Assembly (NCBI GenBank): GCA_003075315.1
Contig: QDFQ01000004.1
Location: 203,402-267,401 of the forward strand
DNA: 64,000 nucleotides
Direction: 5' to 3'
Source of the DNA: Arthrobacter sp. TPD3018
Lineage (GTDB): Bacteria; Pseudomonadota; Alphaproteobacteria; Sphingomonadales; Sphingomonadaceae
Both the position numbers and the translations under genes were made by a program. The notes under the pieces are model-generated. The model saw nothing but the letters and a program-made list of their open reading frames with translations. It searched no databases and was not told the DNA's origin. This document shows positions 26,659 through 35,369 of this stretch, piece after piece (the first letter of the stretch is position 1; every line of letters begins with the position of its first letter).

Positions 26659-26916
26659 ATGCGGATCGAGATGCTGTATTTCGCCTGGGTCCGAGAGGGC
26701 ATGGGCCGGGCGAGCGAGACCGTGGACGTGCCGGACACGCTGGCGAGCGTTGCCGATCTGGTCGACTGGCTGGCGGCGCGCGACGATGCCTCCGCTGCGG
26801 CGCTGACCGATCGCGGGCGGTTGCGGGCGGCGGTGGATCAGGCGTTCGTGACGCTCGACGCACCGATCGCCGGCGCGCGTGAGGTTGCGCTATTCCCGCC
26901 GGTGACCGGCGGATGA
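26659..26916 (+). CDS. moaD: Molybdopterin synthase small subunit
   Basis: 85 residues with a ubiquitin-like fold and the C-terminal Gly-Gly (LFPPVTGG) that becomes a thiocarboxylate and donates sulfur to precursor Z. ATG at 26659 is 5 bp after pgsA; its TGA overlaps moaE's ATG. Confidence 0.95.
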   Translation: MRIEMLYFAWVREGMGRASETVDVPDTLASVADLVDWLAARDDASAAALTDRGRLRAAVDQAFVTLDAPIAGAREVALFPPVTGG

Positions 26917-27359
26917 TCCGCGTCCACGTGTCGCCCGCGCCGATCGATCTGGCGGCGGAGATGGACGGGGTCGAACGCGCCGACGGCGCCGGGGCGGTCG
27001 CGACCTTCACCGGCCTCGTCCGCAGTGACGACGGCGTGGGGACGCTGGAGCTGGAACATTATCCCGGTGCGACCGAGGCTGCGCTGACGCGGCTGGCGGA
27101 GGAGGCGACGACGCGCTGGGCGCTGGGCGCGGCGACGATCGTCCACCGTGTCGGGCCGATGGCGCCGGGCGAGCGGATCGTGTTCGTGGCGGCGGCCGCG
27201 CCGCACCGGGGGGCGGCGCTGGAGGCGTGCGCCTATCTGATCGACCGGCTGAAGACCGACGCGCCGTTCTGGAAGCGCGAGACCCGCGGCGGTGAGGCGC
27301 GCTGGGTGGAGGCGCGCGATAGTGACGCCGACGCGGCGGCGCGGTGGGGCGAGCGTTAG
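26913..27359 (+). CDS. moaE: Molybdopterin synthase large subunit
   Basis: 148 residues. Family landmarks are ATFTGLVRSDD, LELEHYPG, VHRVGPMAPGERIVFVAAAAPHRGAALEAC and the catalytic Lys region DAPFWKRE. It pairs with MoaD to form molybdopterin. Start codon lies within moaD's end (GGATGA), so the stoichiometric pair is co-translated. The molybdate transporter at 43.1-45.2 kb would supply the metal. Confidence 0.95.
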   Translation: MIRVHVSPAPIDLAAEMDGVERADGAGAVATFTGLVRSDDGVGTLELEHYPGATEAALTRLAEEATTRWALGAATIVHRVGPMAPGERIVFVAAAAPHRGAALEACAYLIDRLKTDAPFWKRETRGGEARWVEARDSDADAAARWGER

Positions 27360-27441
27360 CCCCAGCCACTCCGCCATTTTCGCCACGTCGGACGTCCAGA
27401 CGCTGCCGCCGCGGATTGAGCCGAGACGGCAGAGGTTATGG

Positions 27442-27461
27442 ATTCCCGCCTTCGCGGGAAT
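27442..27461. terminator. Single REP-type hairpin after moaE
   Basis: ATTCCCGC CTTC GCGGGAAT (8-bp stem). It is preceded by AGAGGTTATGG and followed by GACGG, so it equals one half of the ~96-bp REP doublets. It sits between the convergent moaE and fasciclin genes and may act as a terminator. Confidence 0.55.
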
Positions 27462-27485
27462 GACGGAGTGGGTAGCGCAGGAGGC

Positions 27486-28100
27486 TTACGGCAGCCGCGG
27501 CACCAGCACGCCGTTGACGACGTGGATCACGCCGTTCGCCTGCGCGACATCCGCGGCCTCCACATAGCTGCGATTGCCGCTGGCGCTGGTCAGCGTGATG
27601 ACGTCGCCAGTCATCGTCGCGGTCAGCGGCTGGCCGCCGAGCGTCGTCAGCGTCGCACGCCCGCCGCCTGCTGCAATGCGCGCCTCCAGCTGCTCCGTGG
27701 TCATGGTGCCGGGGACGATGTGGTAGCGGAGAAGCGCGACGAGCGTCGGCCGGTTCTCCGGCGCGAGCAGATCGCCTGCGATGCCGGGCGCCAGGCGGGT
27801 GAAGGCCATGTCGGTGGGCGCGAACAGCGTGTAGGGGCCGTTGCCCGCCAGCAGCGGATCGAGTTCGGCGACGCGCAACTCACGCGCGAGCGTGGTGAGG
27901 CCGGGCGTCGTCGCGACCGACTGGGCGATCGTCGCCTCCGACTCCATGCGGCTGGGGTCGACGGCCACCGGTGCCGGGGCGGATACGACGGGCGGTGGCG
28001 CGACCACCGGTGCGGTGGCGGGGGGCACGCAGCCGGCCAGGCTGGCGAGCAGGACGGACGGGCCGAGCCGGCGGATCGATCGGGCGTTGGGTCGGGTCAC
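27486..28100 (-). CDS. Fasciclin-domain lipoprotein
   Basis: 204 residues. A signal peptide with lipobox LASLAG|C (about 22-28 residues in) and an Ala/Pro/Val-rich linker are followed by one fasciclin (FAS1) domain: GLTTLARELRVAELDPLLAGNGPYTLFAPTDMAF, LLRYHIVPG and a C-terminal VIHVVNGVLVP. FAS1 domains mediate adhesion or matrix contact. GTG at 28100 has AGGAG 8 bp upstream; another GTG lies at 28106. It is co-directional with oxyR but ends before the fasciclin-moaE convergence. Confidence 0.88.
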   Translation of the reverse strand: MTRPNARSIRRLGPSVLLASLAGCVPPATAPVVAPPPVVSAPAPVAVDPSRMESEATIAQSVATTPGLTTLARELRVAELDPLLAGNGPYTLFAPTDMAFTRLAPGIAGDLLAPENRPTLVALLRYHIVPGTMTTEQLEARIAAGGGRATLTTLGGQPLTATMTGDVITLTSASGNRSYVEAADVAQANGVIHVVNGVLVPRLP

Positions 28101-28124
28101 GCGCACTCCTGTTATTCTCGGCCC

Positions 28125-29027
28125 TTACCGGGCTTCGGCCAGTGCCTCGGCAAGCAGCTGGAAATCCTTTTCGCGCGGGGACGCGCGACGCCAGACCAAT
28201 GCGATACGCCGCACCGCATTGTCGGCGTCCAGCGGTTTGGCGACGATATTGGTGTGATCGAGGATGCCCGCCTTCAGCGCCATTTCGGGCAGCATCGTCA
28301 TGCCCAGACCGTTGTCGACCATCTGGACGATCGTGTGCAGCGAGGTGCCGAGCATCGTCGCTTCCGCGCGCAATTCCGGGCGGTTGCATGCCGAGAGGGC
28401 ATGGTCCTTCAGGCAATGGCCGTCTTCGAGCAGCAGCAGCCGGGTCTCGTCGATCAGCGCGGCGGGCACGGCGGGCGGGTCCGACGGCATGTCCTGCGGC
28501 TGATAGGCGACGAACAGTCGGTCGTCGAACAGGGGCTGGCTGGCGACGTCGCCGCACGCGAAGGGCAGCGCGAGCAGCACGCAATCGGTGCGACCATTGT
28601 GCAAGCCCTCGCATGCGGCACCTGAGGGCTCTTCGCGCAGGAACAGCTTGAGGTCGGGATAGTCGCGACGCAGGCGGGGCAGGATGTGGGGGAGCATGAA
28701 GGGCGCGATCGTCGGGATCACGCTCATCCGCATCTCGCCCGACAGCGGGCGGCCGGCGGCGCGCGCGATATCCCCCAATTCCTCCGCTTCGCGCAGCACG
28801 CGGCGCGCCTTGTCGGCGATCCGGTCGCCCAGCGGTGTGAAGCGGACGACGCGGCGGGTGCGTTCGACGAGGGTGACGCCGATCAGCGTTTCTAGCTCGC
28901 GGAGGCCCGCCGACAGGGTGGACTGGGTGACGAAGCATGCTTCGGCAGCGCGGCCAAAATGACCATGGTCCTTCAGGGCGACGAGATATTGCAGCTGTTT
29001 AAGCGTAGGAAGGTAGGTCGCCGCCAT
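28125..29027 (-). CDS. oxyR: Hydrogen-peroxide sensor and LysR-type activator OxyR
   Basis: 300 residues: LysR helix-turn-helix (10-65, YLVALKDHGHFGRAAEACFVTQSTLSA) and an effector domain with both peroxide-sensing cysteines, Cys205 in EDGHCLKDHAL and Cys214 in SACN, spaced exactly like C199/C208 of E. coli. Oxidation to the disulfide activates ahp/catalase-type genes. ahpF and ahpC lie upstream on the same strand. The extra Cys31, Cys139, Cys149 and Cys158 are not part of the known sensor. Confidence 0.95.
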   Translation of the reverse strand: MAATYLPTLKQLQYLVALKDHGHFGRAAEACFVTQSTLSAGLRELETLIGVTLVERTRRVVRFTPLGDRIADKARRVLREAEELGDIARAAGRPLSGEMRMSVIPTIAPFMLPHILPRLRRDYPDLKLFLREEPSGAACEGLHNGRTDCVLLALPFACGDVASQPLFDDRLFVAYQPQDMPSDPPAVPAALIDETRLLLLEDGHCLKDHALSACNRPELRAEATMLGTSLHTIVQMVDNGLGMTMLPEMALKAGILDHTNIVAKPLDADNAVRRIALVWRRASPREKDFQLLAEALAEAR

Positions 29028-29132
29028 GGCCGTGCGAGATAGTGGGGCGGGAAGGGGGATGCCAGTCCTAAGTCCTCCGGACTAGCCGGACTAGCCAGAC
29101 TGTCGGTTGGCGCGGCGGCTGCCCAACACCAA

Positions 29133-29163
29133 CCGTCACCCCGGAACGAGTCCGGGGTGACGG
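29133..29163. terminator. GTCACCCC-type hairpin between ahpF and oxyR
   Basis: CCGTCACCCCGGA pairs perfectly with TCCGGGGTGACGG (13 bp, 5-base loop), followed on the plus strand by GTTTT. It lies between ahpF's 3' end and oxyR's 5' end, and probably ends the ahp transcript. Confidence 0.5.
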
Positions 29164-29192
29164 GTTTTACGGGCGATCGTTTCGCTCCGGAA

Positions 29193-30779
29193 TTACTCCG
29201 CCGCTTCTTCCCAGTCGCGTGTCTCTTCGACCGGCATGCGGATCAGGTGATCGAACGCCGACAGCGCTGCCTTCGAACCCTCGCCCATCGCGATCACGAT
29301 CTGCTTGTACGGCACGGTCGTCACGTCGCCCGCGGCAAAGATGCCGGGCTGCGAGGTGTGGCCCCGGTGGTCGATTTCGATCTCGCCGCGCGGCGACAGC
29401 GCGATGGTTCCCGCCAGCCATTCGGTGTTGGGCACGAGGCCGATCTGCACGAAGATGCCGGCAAGATCGACCCGATGCACGGCCTCGCTATTCCGGTCGC
29501 GATAGGACAGGGCGATCACCTTGTCGCCATCGCCATGGACTTCCGTCGTCAGCGCGGAGGTGAGGACGGTCACGTTGGCGAGGCTACGCAGCTTGCGCTG
29601 GAGCACCGCGTCGGCGCGCAATTCGCTGTCATATTCGATCAGCGTGACGTGCGCGACGATGCCGGCAAGGTCGATCGCCGCTTCGACTCCCGAATTGCCG
29701 CCACCGATCACCGCAACGCGCTTGCCCTTGAAGAGCGGACCGTCGCAATGCGGGCAATAGGCGACGCCCTTGTTACGGTATTCCGCCTCGCCCGGCACGT
29801 TCATCGTGCGCCAGCGCGCGCCGGTCGACAGGATGACGGTGCGGGCCTTGAGCGACGCGCCGTTTTCCAGAACGACTTCGTGAAGGCCATCGGCGCCCGC
29901 CGGCACCAGCTTTTCCGCGCGCTGCAGGTTCATGATGTCGACGTCATAGTCGCGAACGTGGCGTTCCAGCTCGGCGGCGAGCTTCGGGCCTTCGGTGTGC
30001 GGCACCGAGATGAAATTCTCGATCCCCATCGTGTCGAGCACCTGCCCGCCGAAGCGTTCCGCCGCGATGCCGGTACGGATGCCCTTGCGCGCGGTATAGA
30101 TCGCCGCGGCGGCGCCGGCGGGCCCACCACCGACGACGAGGACGTCGAACGGGTCTTTGGCCCCGATCTTTTCGGCCGCGCGCGCGGAAGCGCCGGTGTC
30201 GAGCTTCGCGACGATCTGTTCCAGCTCCATCCGGCCCTGGCCGAAGGGTTCGCCGTTCAGGAATACGGTCGGCACGGCCATCACCTTGCGGCTGGCGACC
30301 TCGTCCTGAAACAGCGCGCCGTCGATCGCGGTGTGCGTCACGCGCGGGTTGAGGACCGCCATCAGGTTCAGCGCCTGCACGACGTCGGGGCAATTGGCGC
30401 AGGACAGCGAAAAATAGGTTTCGAAATGATAGTCGCCGTCGAGCGCCACGACCTGCTCGATCAATTCCTGCGCCGCCTTCGACGGGTGGCCGCCGACCTG
30501 GAGCAGCGCGAGCACCAGCGAGGTGAATTCGTGGCCCATCGGCAGGCCGGCGAAGCGGACGCCGATGTCCGTGCCGGCGCGTCGGATCAGGAAGCTGGGG
30601 GTACGGTCGTCATCGCCGGTGGTGACGCTGACCTTGTCCGACAGCGCGGCGATCTCGTCGAGCAGCTCACGCATCTGCTGCGACTTGGCGTCCTGCCCCA
30701 GGCTCGCGACCAGCTCCACGGGGAAGCGGACGTGGACCAGATAGGCTTTGAGCTGCTGCGTCAGATTGGCGTCGAGCAT
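29193..30779 (-). CDS. ahpF: Alkyl hydroperoxide reductase subunit F
   Basis: 528 residues, full length. The N-terminal tandem thioredoxin-fold part has the CxxC of [11 protein letters not shown] (~125-132), then FAD-binding [19 protein letters not shown], the active disulfide [16 protein letters not shown](P)-binding [16 protein letters not shown] and C-terminal FAAGDVT. It passes electrons from NADH to AhpC. It is 103 bp downstream of ahpC with a strong hairpin between, so it is probably expressed below ahpC. Confidence 0.97.
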   Translation of the reverse strand: MLDANLTQQLKAYLVHVRFPVELVASLGQDAKSQQMRELLDEIAALSDKVSVTTGDDDRTPSFLIRRAGTDIGVRFAGLPMGHEFTSLVLALLQVGGHPSKAAQELIEQVVALDGDYHFETYFSLSCANCPDVVQALNLMAVLNPRVTHTAIDGALFQDEVASRKVMAVPTVFLNGEPFGQGRMELEQIVAKLDTGASARAAEKIGAKDPFDVLVVGGGPAGAAAAIYTARKGIRTGIAAERFGGQVLDTMGIENFISVPHTEGPKLAAELERHVRDYDVDIMNLQRAEKLVPAGADGLHEVVLENGASLKARTVILSTGARWRTMNVPGEAEYRNKGVAYCPHCDGPLFKGKRVAVIGGGNSGVEAAIDLAGIVAHVTLIEYDSELRADAVLQRKLRSLANVTVLTSALTTEVHGDGDKVIALSYRDRNSEAVHRVDLAGIFVQIGLVPNTEWLAGTIALSPRGEIEIDHRGHTSQPGIFAAGDVTTVPYKQIVIAMGEGSKAALSAFDHLIRMPVEETRDWEEAAE

Positions 30780-30808
30780 GGGAGGCTCCCGAAAGGAATG
30801 AGTCTACG

Positions 30809-30850
30809 AAAAAAGCAAACGGCCCGAGGCGGATGGTCCGCCCCGGGCCG
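30809..30850 (-). terminator. Intrinsic terminator/attenuator between ahpC and ahpF
   Basis: On the minus strand a 14-bp stem (CGGCCCGGGGCGGA / TCCGCCTCGGGCCG, one mismatch, loop CCA; 30820-30850) is followed by TTTGCTTTTTTCG (30808-30819). This is a textbook Rho-independent terminator 33 bp after ahpC's stop. As ahpF follows 29 bp later, read-through would set the ahpC:ahpF ratio. Confidence 0.85.
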
Positions 30851-30866
30851 CGCGTGCCTTGGCCCC

Positions 30867-30878
30867 GGGGGGGGGGGG
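30867..30878. repeat. Twelve-G homopolymer between ahpC and its terminator
   Basis: A run of 12 G follows CCCC, four bases downstream of ahpC's stop codon (minus strand). It is non-coding, prone to slippage in replication and to sequencing error; length may be approximate. Confidence 0.7.
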
Positions 30879-30882
30879 CGGC

Positions 30883-31446
30883 TTAGATCTTGCCGACGAG
30901 GTCCAGGCTAGGAGCGAGCGTCTCTTCGCCCTCTTCCCACTTTGCGGGGCAGACTTCGCCCGGATGCGCGGCGATATACTGCGCGGCCTTGATCTTACGC
31001 AGCAGTTCGGCGGCGTTGCGGCCGACGCCTTCCGACGTCACTTCGATCAGCTGGATCACGCCTTCGGGATCGATCACGAACGTGCCGCGATCGGCCAAGC
31101 CCTGGCCTTCGCGCAGGATCTCGAAGTTGTTGCTGATCACGTGGTTCTGGTCGCCCAGCATGTAATAGTTGATCTTGCCGATCGCGGGCGAGCTGTCGTG
31201 CCACGCCTTGTGGCTGAAGTGGGTGTCGGTCGACACGCTGTACACCTCGACGCCCATCTTCTGGAGCGTGGGATAGACGTCGGCGAGGTCTTCCAGCTCG
31301 GTCGGGCAGACGAACGTGAAGTCGGCCGGGTAGAAGAAGAACACCGCCCACTTGCCGAGCACGTCGGTGTCGCTGACCGACACGAACTTGCCTTCCTTGT
31401 AGGCCTGCGTGGTGAAGGGCTTCAGCTTGCTGCCGATGAGGGCCAT
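30883..31446 (-). CDS. ahpC: Alkyl hydroperoxide reductase subunit C (peroxiredoxin)
   Basis: 187 residues, typical 2-Cys peroxiredoxin. Peroxidatic Cys47 lies in [13 protein letters not shown] and resolving Cys166 in [10 protein letters not shown]; the C-terminal SLDLVGKI tail matches enterobacterial AhpC. It reduces H2O2 and organic peroxides in the cytoplasm using AhpF. ATG at 31446 has GGAGACG before it. Upstream open codons are not coding. Confidence 0.97.
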   Translation of the reverse strand: MALIGSKLKPFTTQAYKEGKFVSVSDTDVLGKWAVFFFYPADFTFVCPTELEDLADVYPTLQKMGVEVYSVSTDTHFSHKAWHDSSPAIGKINYYMLGDQNHVISNNFEILREGQGLADRGTFVIDPEGVIQLIEVTSEGVGRNAAELLRKIKAAQYIAAHPGEVCPAKWEEGEETLAPSLDLVGKI

Positions 31447-31449
31447 GGG

Positions 31450-31545
31450 TCGTCTCCGTTGAATGGTGTGGAGCCGATATAGGCGATCATGCTGCAATGC
31501 AAAATTGATCTGTTTGCGCCGCATGATCGATATGATCGATCAATA
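31450..31545 (-). promoter_or_regulatory. Probable ahpC promoter region
   Basis: Reading the minus strand, TTTTGC and TATATC spaced 17 bp could be a sigma-70-type promoter ending ~35 bp before ahpC. Farther upstream, 31524-31540 holds a direct repeat of TGATCGAT (TGATCGATATGATCGAT) that could be an activator site. OxyR's loose ATAG-N7-CTAT pattern cannot be confirmed by eye. Confidence 0.35.
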
Positions 31546-31584
31546 CCCGGGCTCTGGCAGTTTCCTACCGCAAACGCGAGTGCA

Positions 31585-32358
31585 TCACTTTGCAAGTGCG
31601 GAATAAATTGACCACGCGCTGGTGAGGGTAAGGAGGACGCCGACCAGCGCCATGAGGTGGCGGGTGGGGACACGCTTGGCAAGAATGCCGCCGAACGGCG
31701 CCGCGACGAGGCCCCCGATGAGGATGCCGAGCGTGTGCAGTGTGAAGGCGGACCAGCCTAGCGCGGCGAAAAAGGTGACCGAGGCGGTAGCAGTCAGGAA
31801 AAACTCCGCCGTGTTGACCGTGCCGATCGTATGGCGCGGTGTCGCGCCCTGAATCAGCAAGTTGGAGGTGACGACAGGACCCCAGCCGCCGCCGCCCGCG
31901 GCATCGAGGAAGCCGCCGACGAGGCCGAGTGGCGCCACGACGCGGGGCTTGCGCGGCTTGATCTCGCCGCGGACCGCACGGAACAGCAGATACAGGCCGA
32001 TGCACGCGAGATAGGCCATGACGAACGGCTTGGCGACCGAGGCGTCGATCGTACTGAGCAACGTCGCCCCGGCCACCGCGCCGATCATGCCGGGGATGAC
32101 GAGCCGGCGGAACAGCTTCCAATCGACGTTGCGGTGTACGACGTGGCTGACGCCCGACGCTGCGGTGGTGAACGTTTCGACCGCGTGGACGCTGGCGGAG
32201 GCGACCGCGGGGGGAACGCCCATCACCGTCACCAACAGCGTCGAGTTGATGACGCCGAACGCCATACCAAGCGCGCCATCGATGACCTGCGCCGCAAAGC
32301 CGATCGCGATGAACGGCAGCACCTGGGACCAGTCGATCGCAGTCAAAAAATCAGGCAT
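31585..32358 (-). CDS. TauE/SafE-family membrane permease
   Basis: 257 residues, about eight helices in two homologous halves: FIAIGFAAQVIDGALGMAFGVINSTLLV in the first, and PLGLVGGFLDAAGGGGWGPVVTSNLLIQG in the second. The GALGMAFG and GGGGWGPV motifs are characteristic of the TauE/SafE (DUF81) sulfite/organosulfur exporters. It lies upstream of ahpC on the same strand, with cysE divergent, so a role in sulfur-compound export is suggested but not shown. Confidence 0.88.
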   Translation of the reverse strand: MPDFLTAIDWSQVLPFIAIGFAAQVIDGALGMAFGVINSTLLVTVMGVPPAVASASVHAVETFTTAASGVSHVVHRNVDWKLFRRLVIPGMIGAVAGATLLSTIDASVAKPFVMAYLACIGLYLLFRAVRGEIKPRKPRVVAPLGLVGGFLDAAGGGGWGPVVTSNLLIQGATPRHTIGTVNTAEFFLTATASVTFFAALGWSAFTLHTLGILIGGLVAAPFGGILAKRVPTRHLMALVGVLLTLTSAWSIYSALAK

Positions 32359-32562
32359 CGAAGGCGGTAACTCCTGGCGCCCGGCAAAGACGCATTGCCC
32401 GCATCGTGCCCGCTATGGCCAATTCCGACAACAAAGCTGGGCTTTGCCGCCCCCAAGCCACGGGGTCTCTGCCAACGGGCATGTGGCGGAACCATGGAAA
32501 TTACGCCGCCGAAGCGTTACATGCAGAGGATGACGAGCCGGAAGGGCAAGGGGAAGTAACGG

Positions 32563-33267
32563 ATGTTCGGACGGCTTGCCGCCTATCTCGATTCGATCCG
32601 GGCGCGTGATCCGGCGCCGCATTCGCGTGCCGAAATCCTGTTGTATCCGGGCGTTTGGGCGCTGGGCCTGCACCGCGTCGCGCACGCCTTGTACCGTCGT
32701 CGGCTGTTCTTCCTTGCGCGTGCTGTCAACCACTTCGCCCGGGCATGGACCGCGATCGACATCCATCCGGGCGCGACGATCGGCCGCAATTTCTTCATCG
32801 ACCATGGCTTCGTCGTGATCGGTGAAACGGCGGAGATCGGCGACGACGTCACCATCTATCAGTGCGTGACGCTGGGCGGGACCAGTCCCGACAACGGCGT
32901 CGCGGGCAAGCGCCACCCGACGCTGGCCGATGGCGTCATCATCGGATCGGGCGCGCAGGTGTTGGGGCCGATCCTGGTCGGTCCGCGCGCGCGCGTCGGT
33001 GCCAATGCGGTGGTGACGCGCGACGTGCCGGCCGGTGCGGTGATGGTGGGCATCCCGGCGCGGCCGACCATGGTAGAGGGCGGCGCGGCCGAAACGCCGT
33101 CGCGCTTCGTGCCCTATGGCACGCCGTGCAGCGAGATGTTCGACCCGGCGACGCAGAAGATCGAGATGATGCGCTGCGAGCTGGAATCGATGCGCAAGCG
33201 GCTGGATGCGCTGCTCGCCGAACGGGCGGACGACGCCGCGCCGCATGCGGAGCGTGACAGAGCGTGA
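32563..33267 (+). CDS. cysE: Serine O-acetyltransferase
   Basis: 234 residues. A short N-terminal helical part is followed by left-handed beta-helix hexapeptide repeats (TAIDIHPGATIGRNFFIDHGFVVIGE..., VIIGSGAQVLGPILVGPRARVGANAVVT). The catalytic Asp66/His81 pair sits in DIHPGA and IDHGFVVIGET. It makes O-acetylserine for cysteine synthesis. AAGGGGAAG precedes the ATG. The C-terminus is an extended helical tail, as in the shorter EpsC-type enzymes. Confidence 0.95.
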   Translation: MFGRLAAYLDSIRARDPAPHSRAEILLYPGVWALGLHRVAHALYRRRLFFLARAVNHFARAWTAIDIHPGATIGRNFFIDHGFVVIGETAEIGDDVTIYQCVTLGGTSPDNGVAGKRHPTLADGVIIGSGAQVLGPILVGPRARVGANAVVTRDVPAGAVMVGIPARPTMVEGGAAETPSRFVPYGTPCSEMFDPATQKIEMMRCELESMRKRLDALLAERADDAAPHAERDRA

Positions 33268-33280
33268 CGGGCGGGGCCTG

Positions 33281-33619
33281 ATGGGGATCGTCACGCCGTT
33301 TCCGCTGGGACGCGAGCCGGGGCAGGTCGGGTTCGAACGCGTCGAGCTGAACCGCATTCTCGACCTGTACGGCCGCATGGTCGCGGCCGGGCATTGGAAG
33401 GATTATGCGATGGAGCTGGGCAAGGATGCCGCAGTCTTCGCCGCCTTTCGCCGTACCGCCGAACGTCCCGAATTCCGTATCGAGAAACGCCCGGCGCTGC
33501 GTGCGCGGCAGGGCATGTGGGCACTGATCGGCGAGCAGGGCATGGTTCTGAAGCGGGGCCAAGAGCTCGGCCCGGTACTGGCGCCGATCGAGCGGCGGCT
33601 GATGAAGCTGGTCGACTGA
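33281..33619 (+). CDS. DUF2794-family protein
   Basis: 112 residues with the core VELNRILDLYGRMVAAGHWKDYAMEL and FRRTAERPEFRIEKRPALRARQGMWALI, typical of the small DUF2794 proteins conserved across alphaproteobacteria. Function unknown. ATG at 33281, 13 bp after cysE. Confidence 0.88.
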   Translation: MGIVTPFPLGREPGQVGFERVELNRILDLYGRMVAAGHWKDYAMELGKDAAVFAAFRRTAERPEFRIEKRPALRARQGMWALIGEQGMVLKRGQELGPVLAPIERRLMKLVD

Positions 33620-33645
33620 CGGGGGCCGAGGGGCCGTCCCTTGGC

Positions 33646-33727
33646 CGTCATCCCAGCGAAGGCTGGGATCTCTGTGTTACAGCGAGCAGCGGAAGTCGCG
33701 AGAGACACTAGCCTTCGCTGGGTGACG
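33646..33727. repeat. 82-bp doublet of GTCATCCC-type hairpins
   Basis: Left CGTCATCCCAGCGAAGGCTGGGATC; right AGCCTTCGCTGGGTGACG, in opposite orientation. It lies between the convergent DUF2794 and membrane-protein genes. It belongs to the dispersed palindrome group but has a different stem from the GTCATTCCCGC doublets. Confidence 0.7.
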
Positions 33728-33777
33728 GCAGCTCGGATTGGAGGGCGACGGGGAAGGCGGCGCCTCCCCCAGTCTCA

Positions 33778-34803
33778 TCAAGCGTATTGCACCGGTGGCA
33801 GCCGGCGGCGGAGCGATTGCGACAGCGCCGTCACAACGGCGCGGCGCATCGGCTGCCAGAAAGCGGACAGGCTCAGCAGCGCCGATCCGATGACGAAGGC
33901 GGTGAGCGCCGCACCCAGTTCGATGGCGCCGGCACTGCGGAACAGCGCGTAGAGCGCGGCCAGCACATAGGCGAGGCCTGACACCAGAAGCGCACGCCGG
34001 TCGACCGCCAGCGCGATGGCGGCGAAGCAGACGTATAGCGCCAGCACCACCACGGCCATCCCTGCGCCGATATCGCCCCGGAACACGCCCAGCATCTGGA
34101 AGATCGAATGCGCGATCATCGGTGCAGCGGCGAGGTGCAGCCAGAATGCGACATCCGATCGACGCGTCTTGCGTTCGGTATCACTCATGTCCCAGCGCAT
34201 CGCCGTGGCAAAGACGCCAAGGCCGCCGACCAGCAGCAGCGGCCAGACCGCATCCTTCACGTCGGGGATGGCGGCGAGGATCAGGCCGATCGCGGTTGCG
34301 ACCAATGCGGCCGCCCCGGCGGCGACGGTGATCGGCACCATGAAGCGGCGCCAGTGCAGCCATGCCGCGCCGGCGGTGGCCAAGCCGATGCCCGCGATCG
34401 CCAGCGCCCCCGCGCGATCGCCGAGGTTCGGTGCAACGGCTTGCACGCCCTCGAACAGACCGCCAGCAACCCCACCGACGAAGGCGATCAACAGCAGGAT
34501 GCTGGGCAGCGCCATCCGGCGTTTGGCGGTGAAATATTCGGCCAGCATCCAGGCCATGCCTGCGACGAACACGCCGCCCAGTGGCCGGGCAAGTGCGGTG
34601 CCGATCTGCCCCACCGCGACGAGCAGCAGGACGATCGCGATCGAGACGAAGATGTCGTTGAAGCCGGTGAGCAGACGGAAATGCTCTTCGTCTACCGCCG
34701 GCGCTGCATGCGCCGCGGCGATGTGCGCGCGCAGCGCCGCCGCGGCGTCGGCGGAGATCGCCCCCGCCGCCACCGCGCCATCGATGTCGCTTTCGCTATA
34801 CAT
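33778..34803 (-). CDS. Polytopic inner-membrane protein of unknown function
   Basis: 341 residues. A soluble N-terminal ~45 residues (ESDIDGAVAAGAISADAAAALRAHI, a helical SHOCT/DUF2157-like start) is followed by about ten hydrophobic helices. I recognise resemblance to DUF2157-type proteins only loosely. A perfect 8-bp inverted repeat lies 43 bp upstream (34846-34869), suggesting specific control. Confidence 0.65.
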   Translation of the reverse strand: MYSESDIDGAVAAGAISADAAAALRAHIAAAHAAPAVDEEHFRLLTGFNDIFVSIAIVLLLVAVGQIGTALARPLGGVFVAGMAWMLAEYFTAKRRMALPSILLLIAFVGGVAGGLFEGVQAVAPNLGDRAGALAIAGIGLATAGAAWLHWRRFMVPITVAAGAAALVATAIGLILAAIPDVKDAVWPLLLVGGLGVFATAMRWDMSDTERKTRRSDVAFWLHLAAAPMIAHSIFQMLGVFRGDIGAGMAVVVLALYVCFAAIALAVDRRALLVSGLAYVLAALYALFRSAGAIELGAALTAFVIGSALLSLSAFWQPMRRAVVTALSQSLRRRLPPVQYA

Positions 34804-34845
34804 GGCGATCCTTCCCCAAGTTGCCGATCGGGGCAGGCTACCAGC

Positions 34846-34869
34846 AGTGTGTTATTTGTTCAACACACT
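34846..34869. promoter_or_regulatory. Inverted repeat upstream of the membrane-protein gene
   Basis: AGTGTGTT and AACACACT (8 bp, 8-base spacer ATTTGTTC), an AT-rich site in a GC-rich gap, 43 bp upstream of the ATG at 34803. Operator-like; regulator unknown. It has no T run, so it is unlikely to be a terminator. Confidence 0.45.
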
Positions 34870-35018
34870 AATATCTTGGGTGTTTGGGCGCTTAGCCTAT
34901 GAGGGAGTCCCTCGATCCGTCACCGCGACCTCCGGGGACGCGATGACGGTGGGGTTGCGGTGGGTGTGACGGGCGACTCGCCTGAGCGACGATGTGCCGC
35001 GCCGCCACCCACGCAGGG

Positions 35019-35369
35019 TCAGCGCTTGCCGACGCGCGCCTTGCGGGCGGCGTAGCGGGCATCGCGGGCGGCCTTCATTTCCGCTTCCGTCGGGATGCGG
35101 GGCTTGGCCTTGGCGGCAGCTTCCTCGGCAGCGATGCGCGCGGCTTCGGCCGCGGCCTTCTTCTCGGCGATCGCCTGTTCGCGGGCGGCCTTCTTTTCGG
35201 CGCTCGCCTGGGCGCGCGCAGCTTCCTTGGCTTCGGCGGCGGCGATACGCTCGGCGAGTACCGCTTCGTCGACTTGCGGACGGTTGCGCAGCTTCTCCAG
35301 CGCGGCCTCTTTGGCCTTGGCGGACAGCGCGGCGCGCTCCTGGAACGTCTGGGGTTTGTAGGCGGCCAT
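35019..35369 (-). CDS. DUF6481-type Ala/Lys/Glu-rich helical protein
   Basis: 116 residues. MAAYKPQTFQERAALSAKAKEAALEKLRNRPQVD at the start, then a long coiled-coil-like stretch of AExA, AxEKKAA repeats, ending in basic RKARVGKR. The layout matches the small DUF6481 proteins of Sphingomonadales. Probably a single long helix; function unknown. Confidence 0.8.
   Translation of the reverse strand: MAAYKPQTFQERAALSAKAKEAALEKLRNRPQVDEAVLAERIAAAEAKEAARAQASAEKKAAREQAIAEKKAAAEAARIAAEEAAAKAKPRIPTEAEMKAARDARYAARKARVGKR

Noticed and set aside
25805-27010. N-terminal extension of the LplT-like gene by about 400 codons
   Set aside because: It would run through a REP doublet and the antisense of pgsA-moaD; the MFS start motif begins at 25804.
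29069-29100. Repeated GGACTAGCC words upstream of oxyR
   Set aside because: Too short and imperfect to be more than a local duplication; no link to a known site.
32406-32609. Small plus-strand frame leading into cysE
   Set aside because: No ribosome site, composition unlike neighbours, and overlap with the cysE start.
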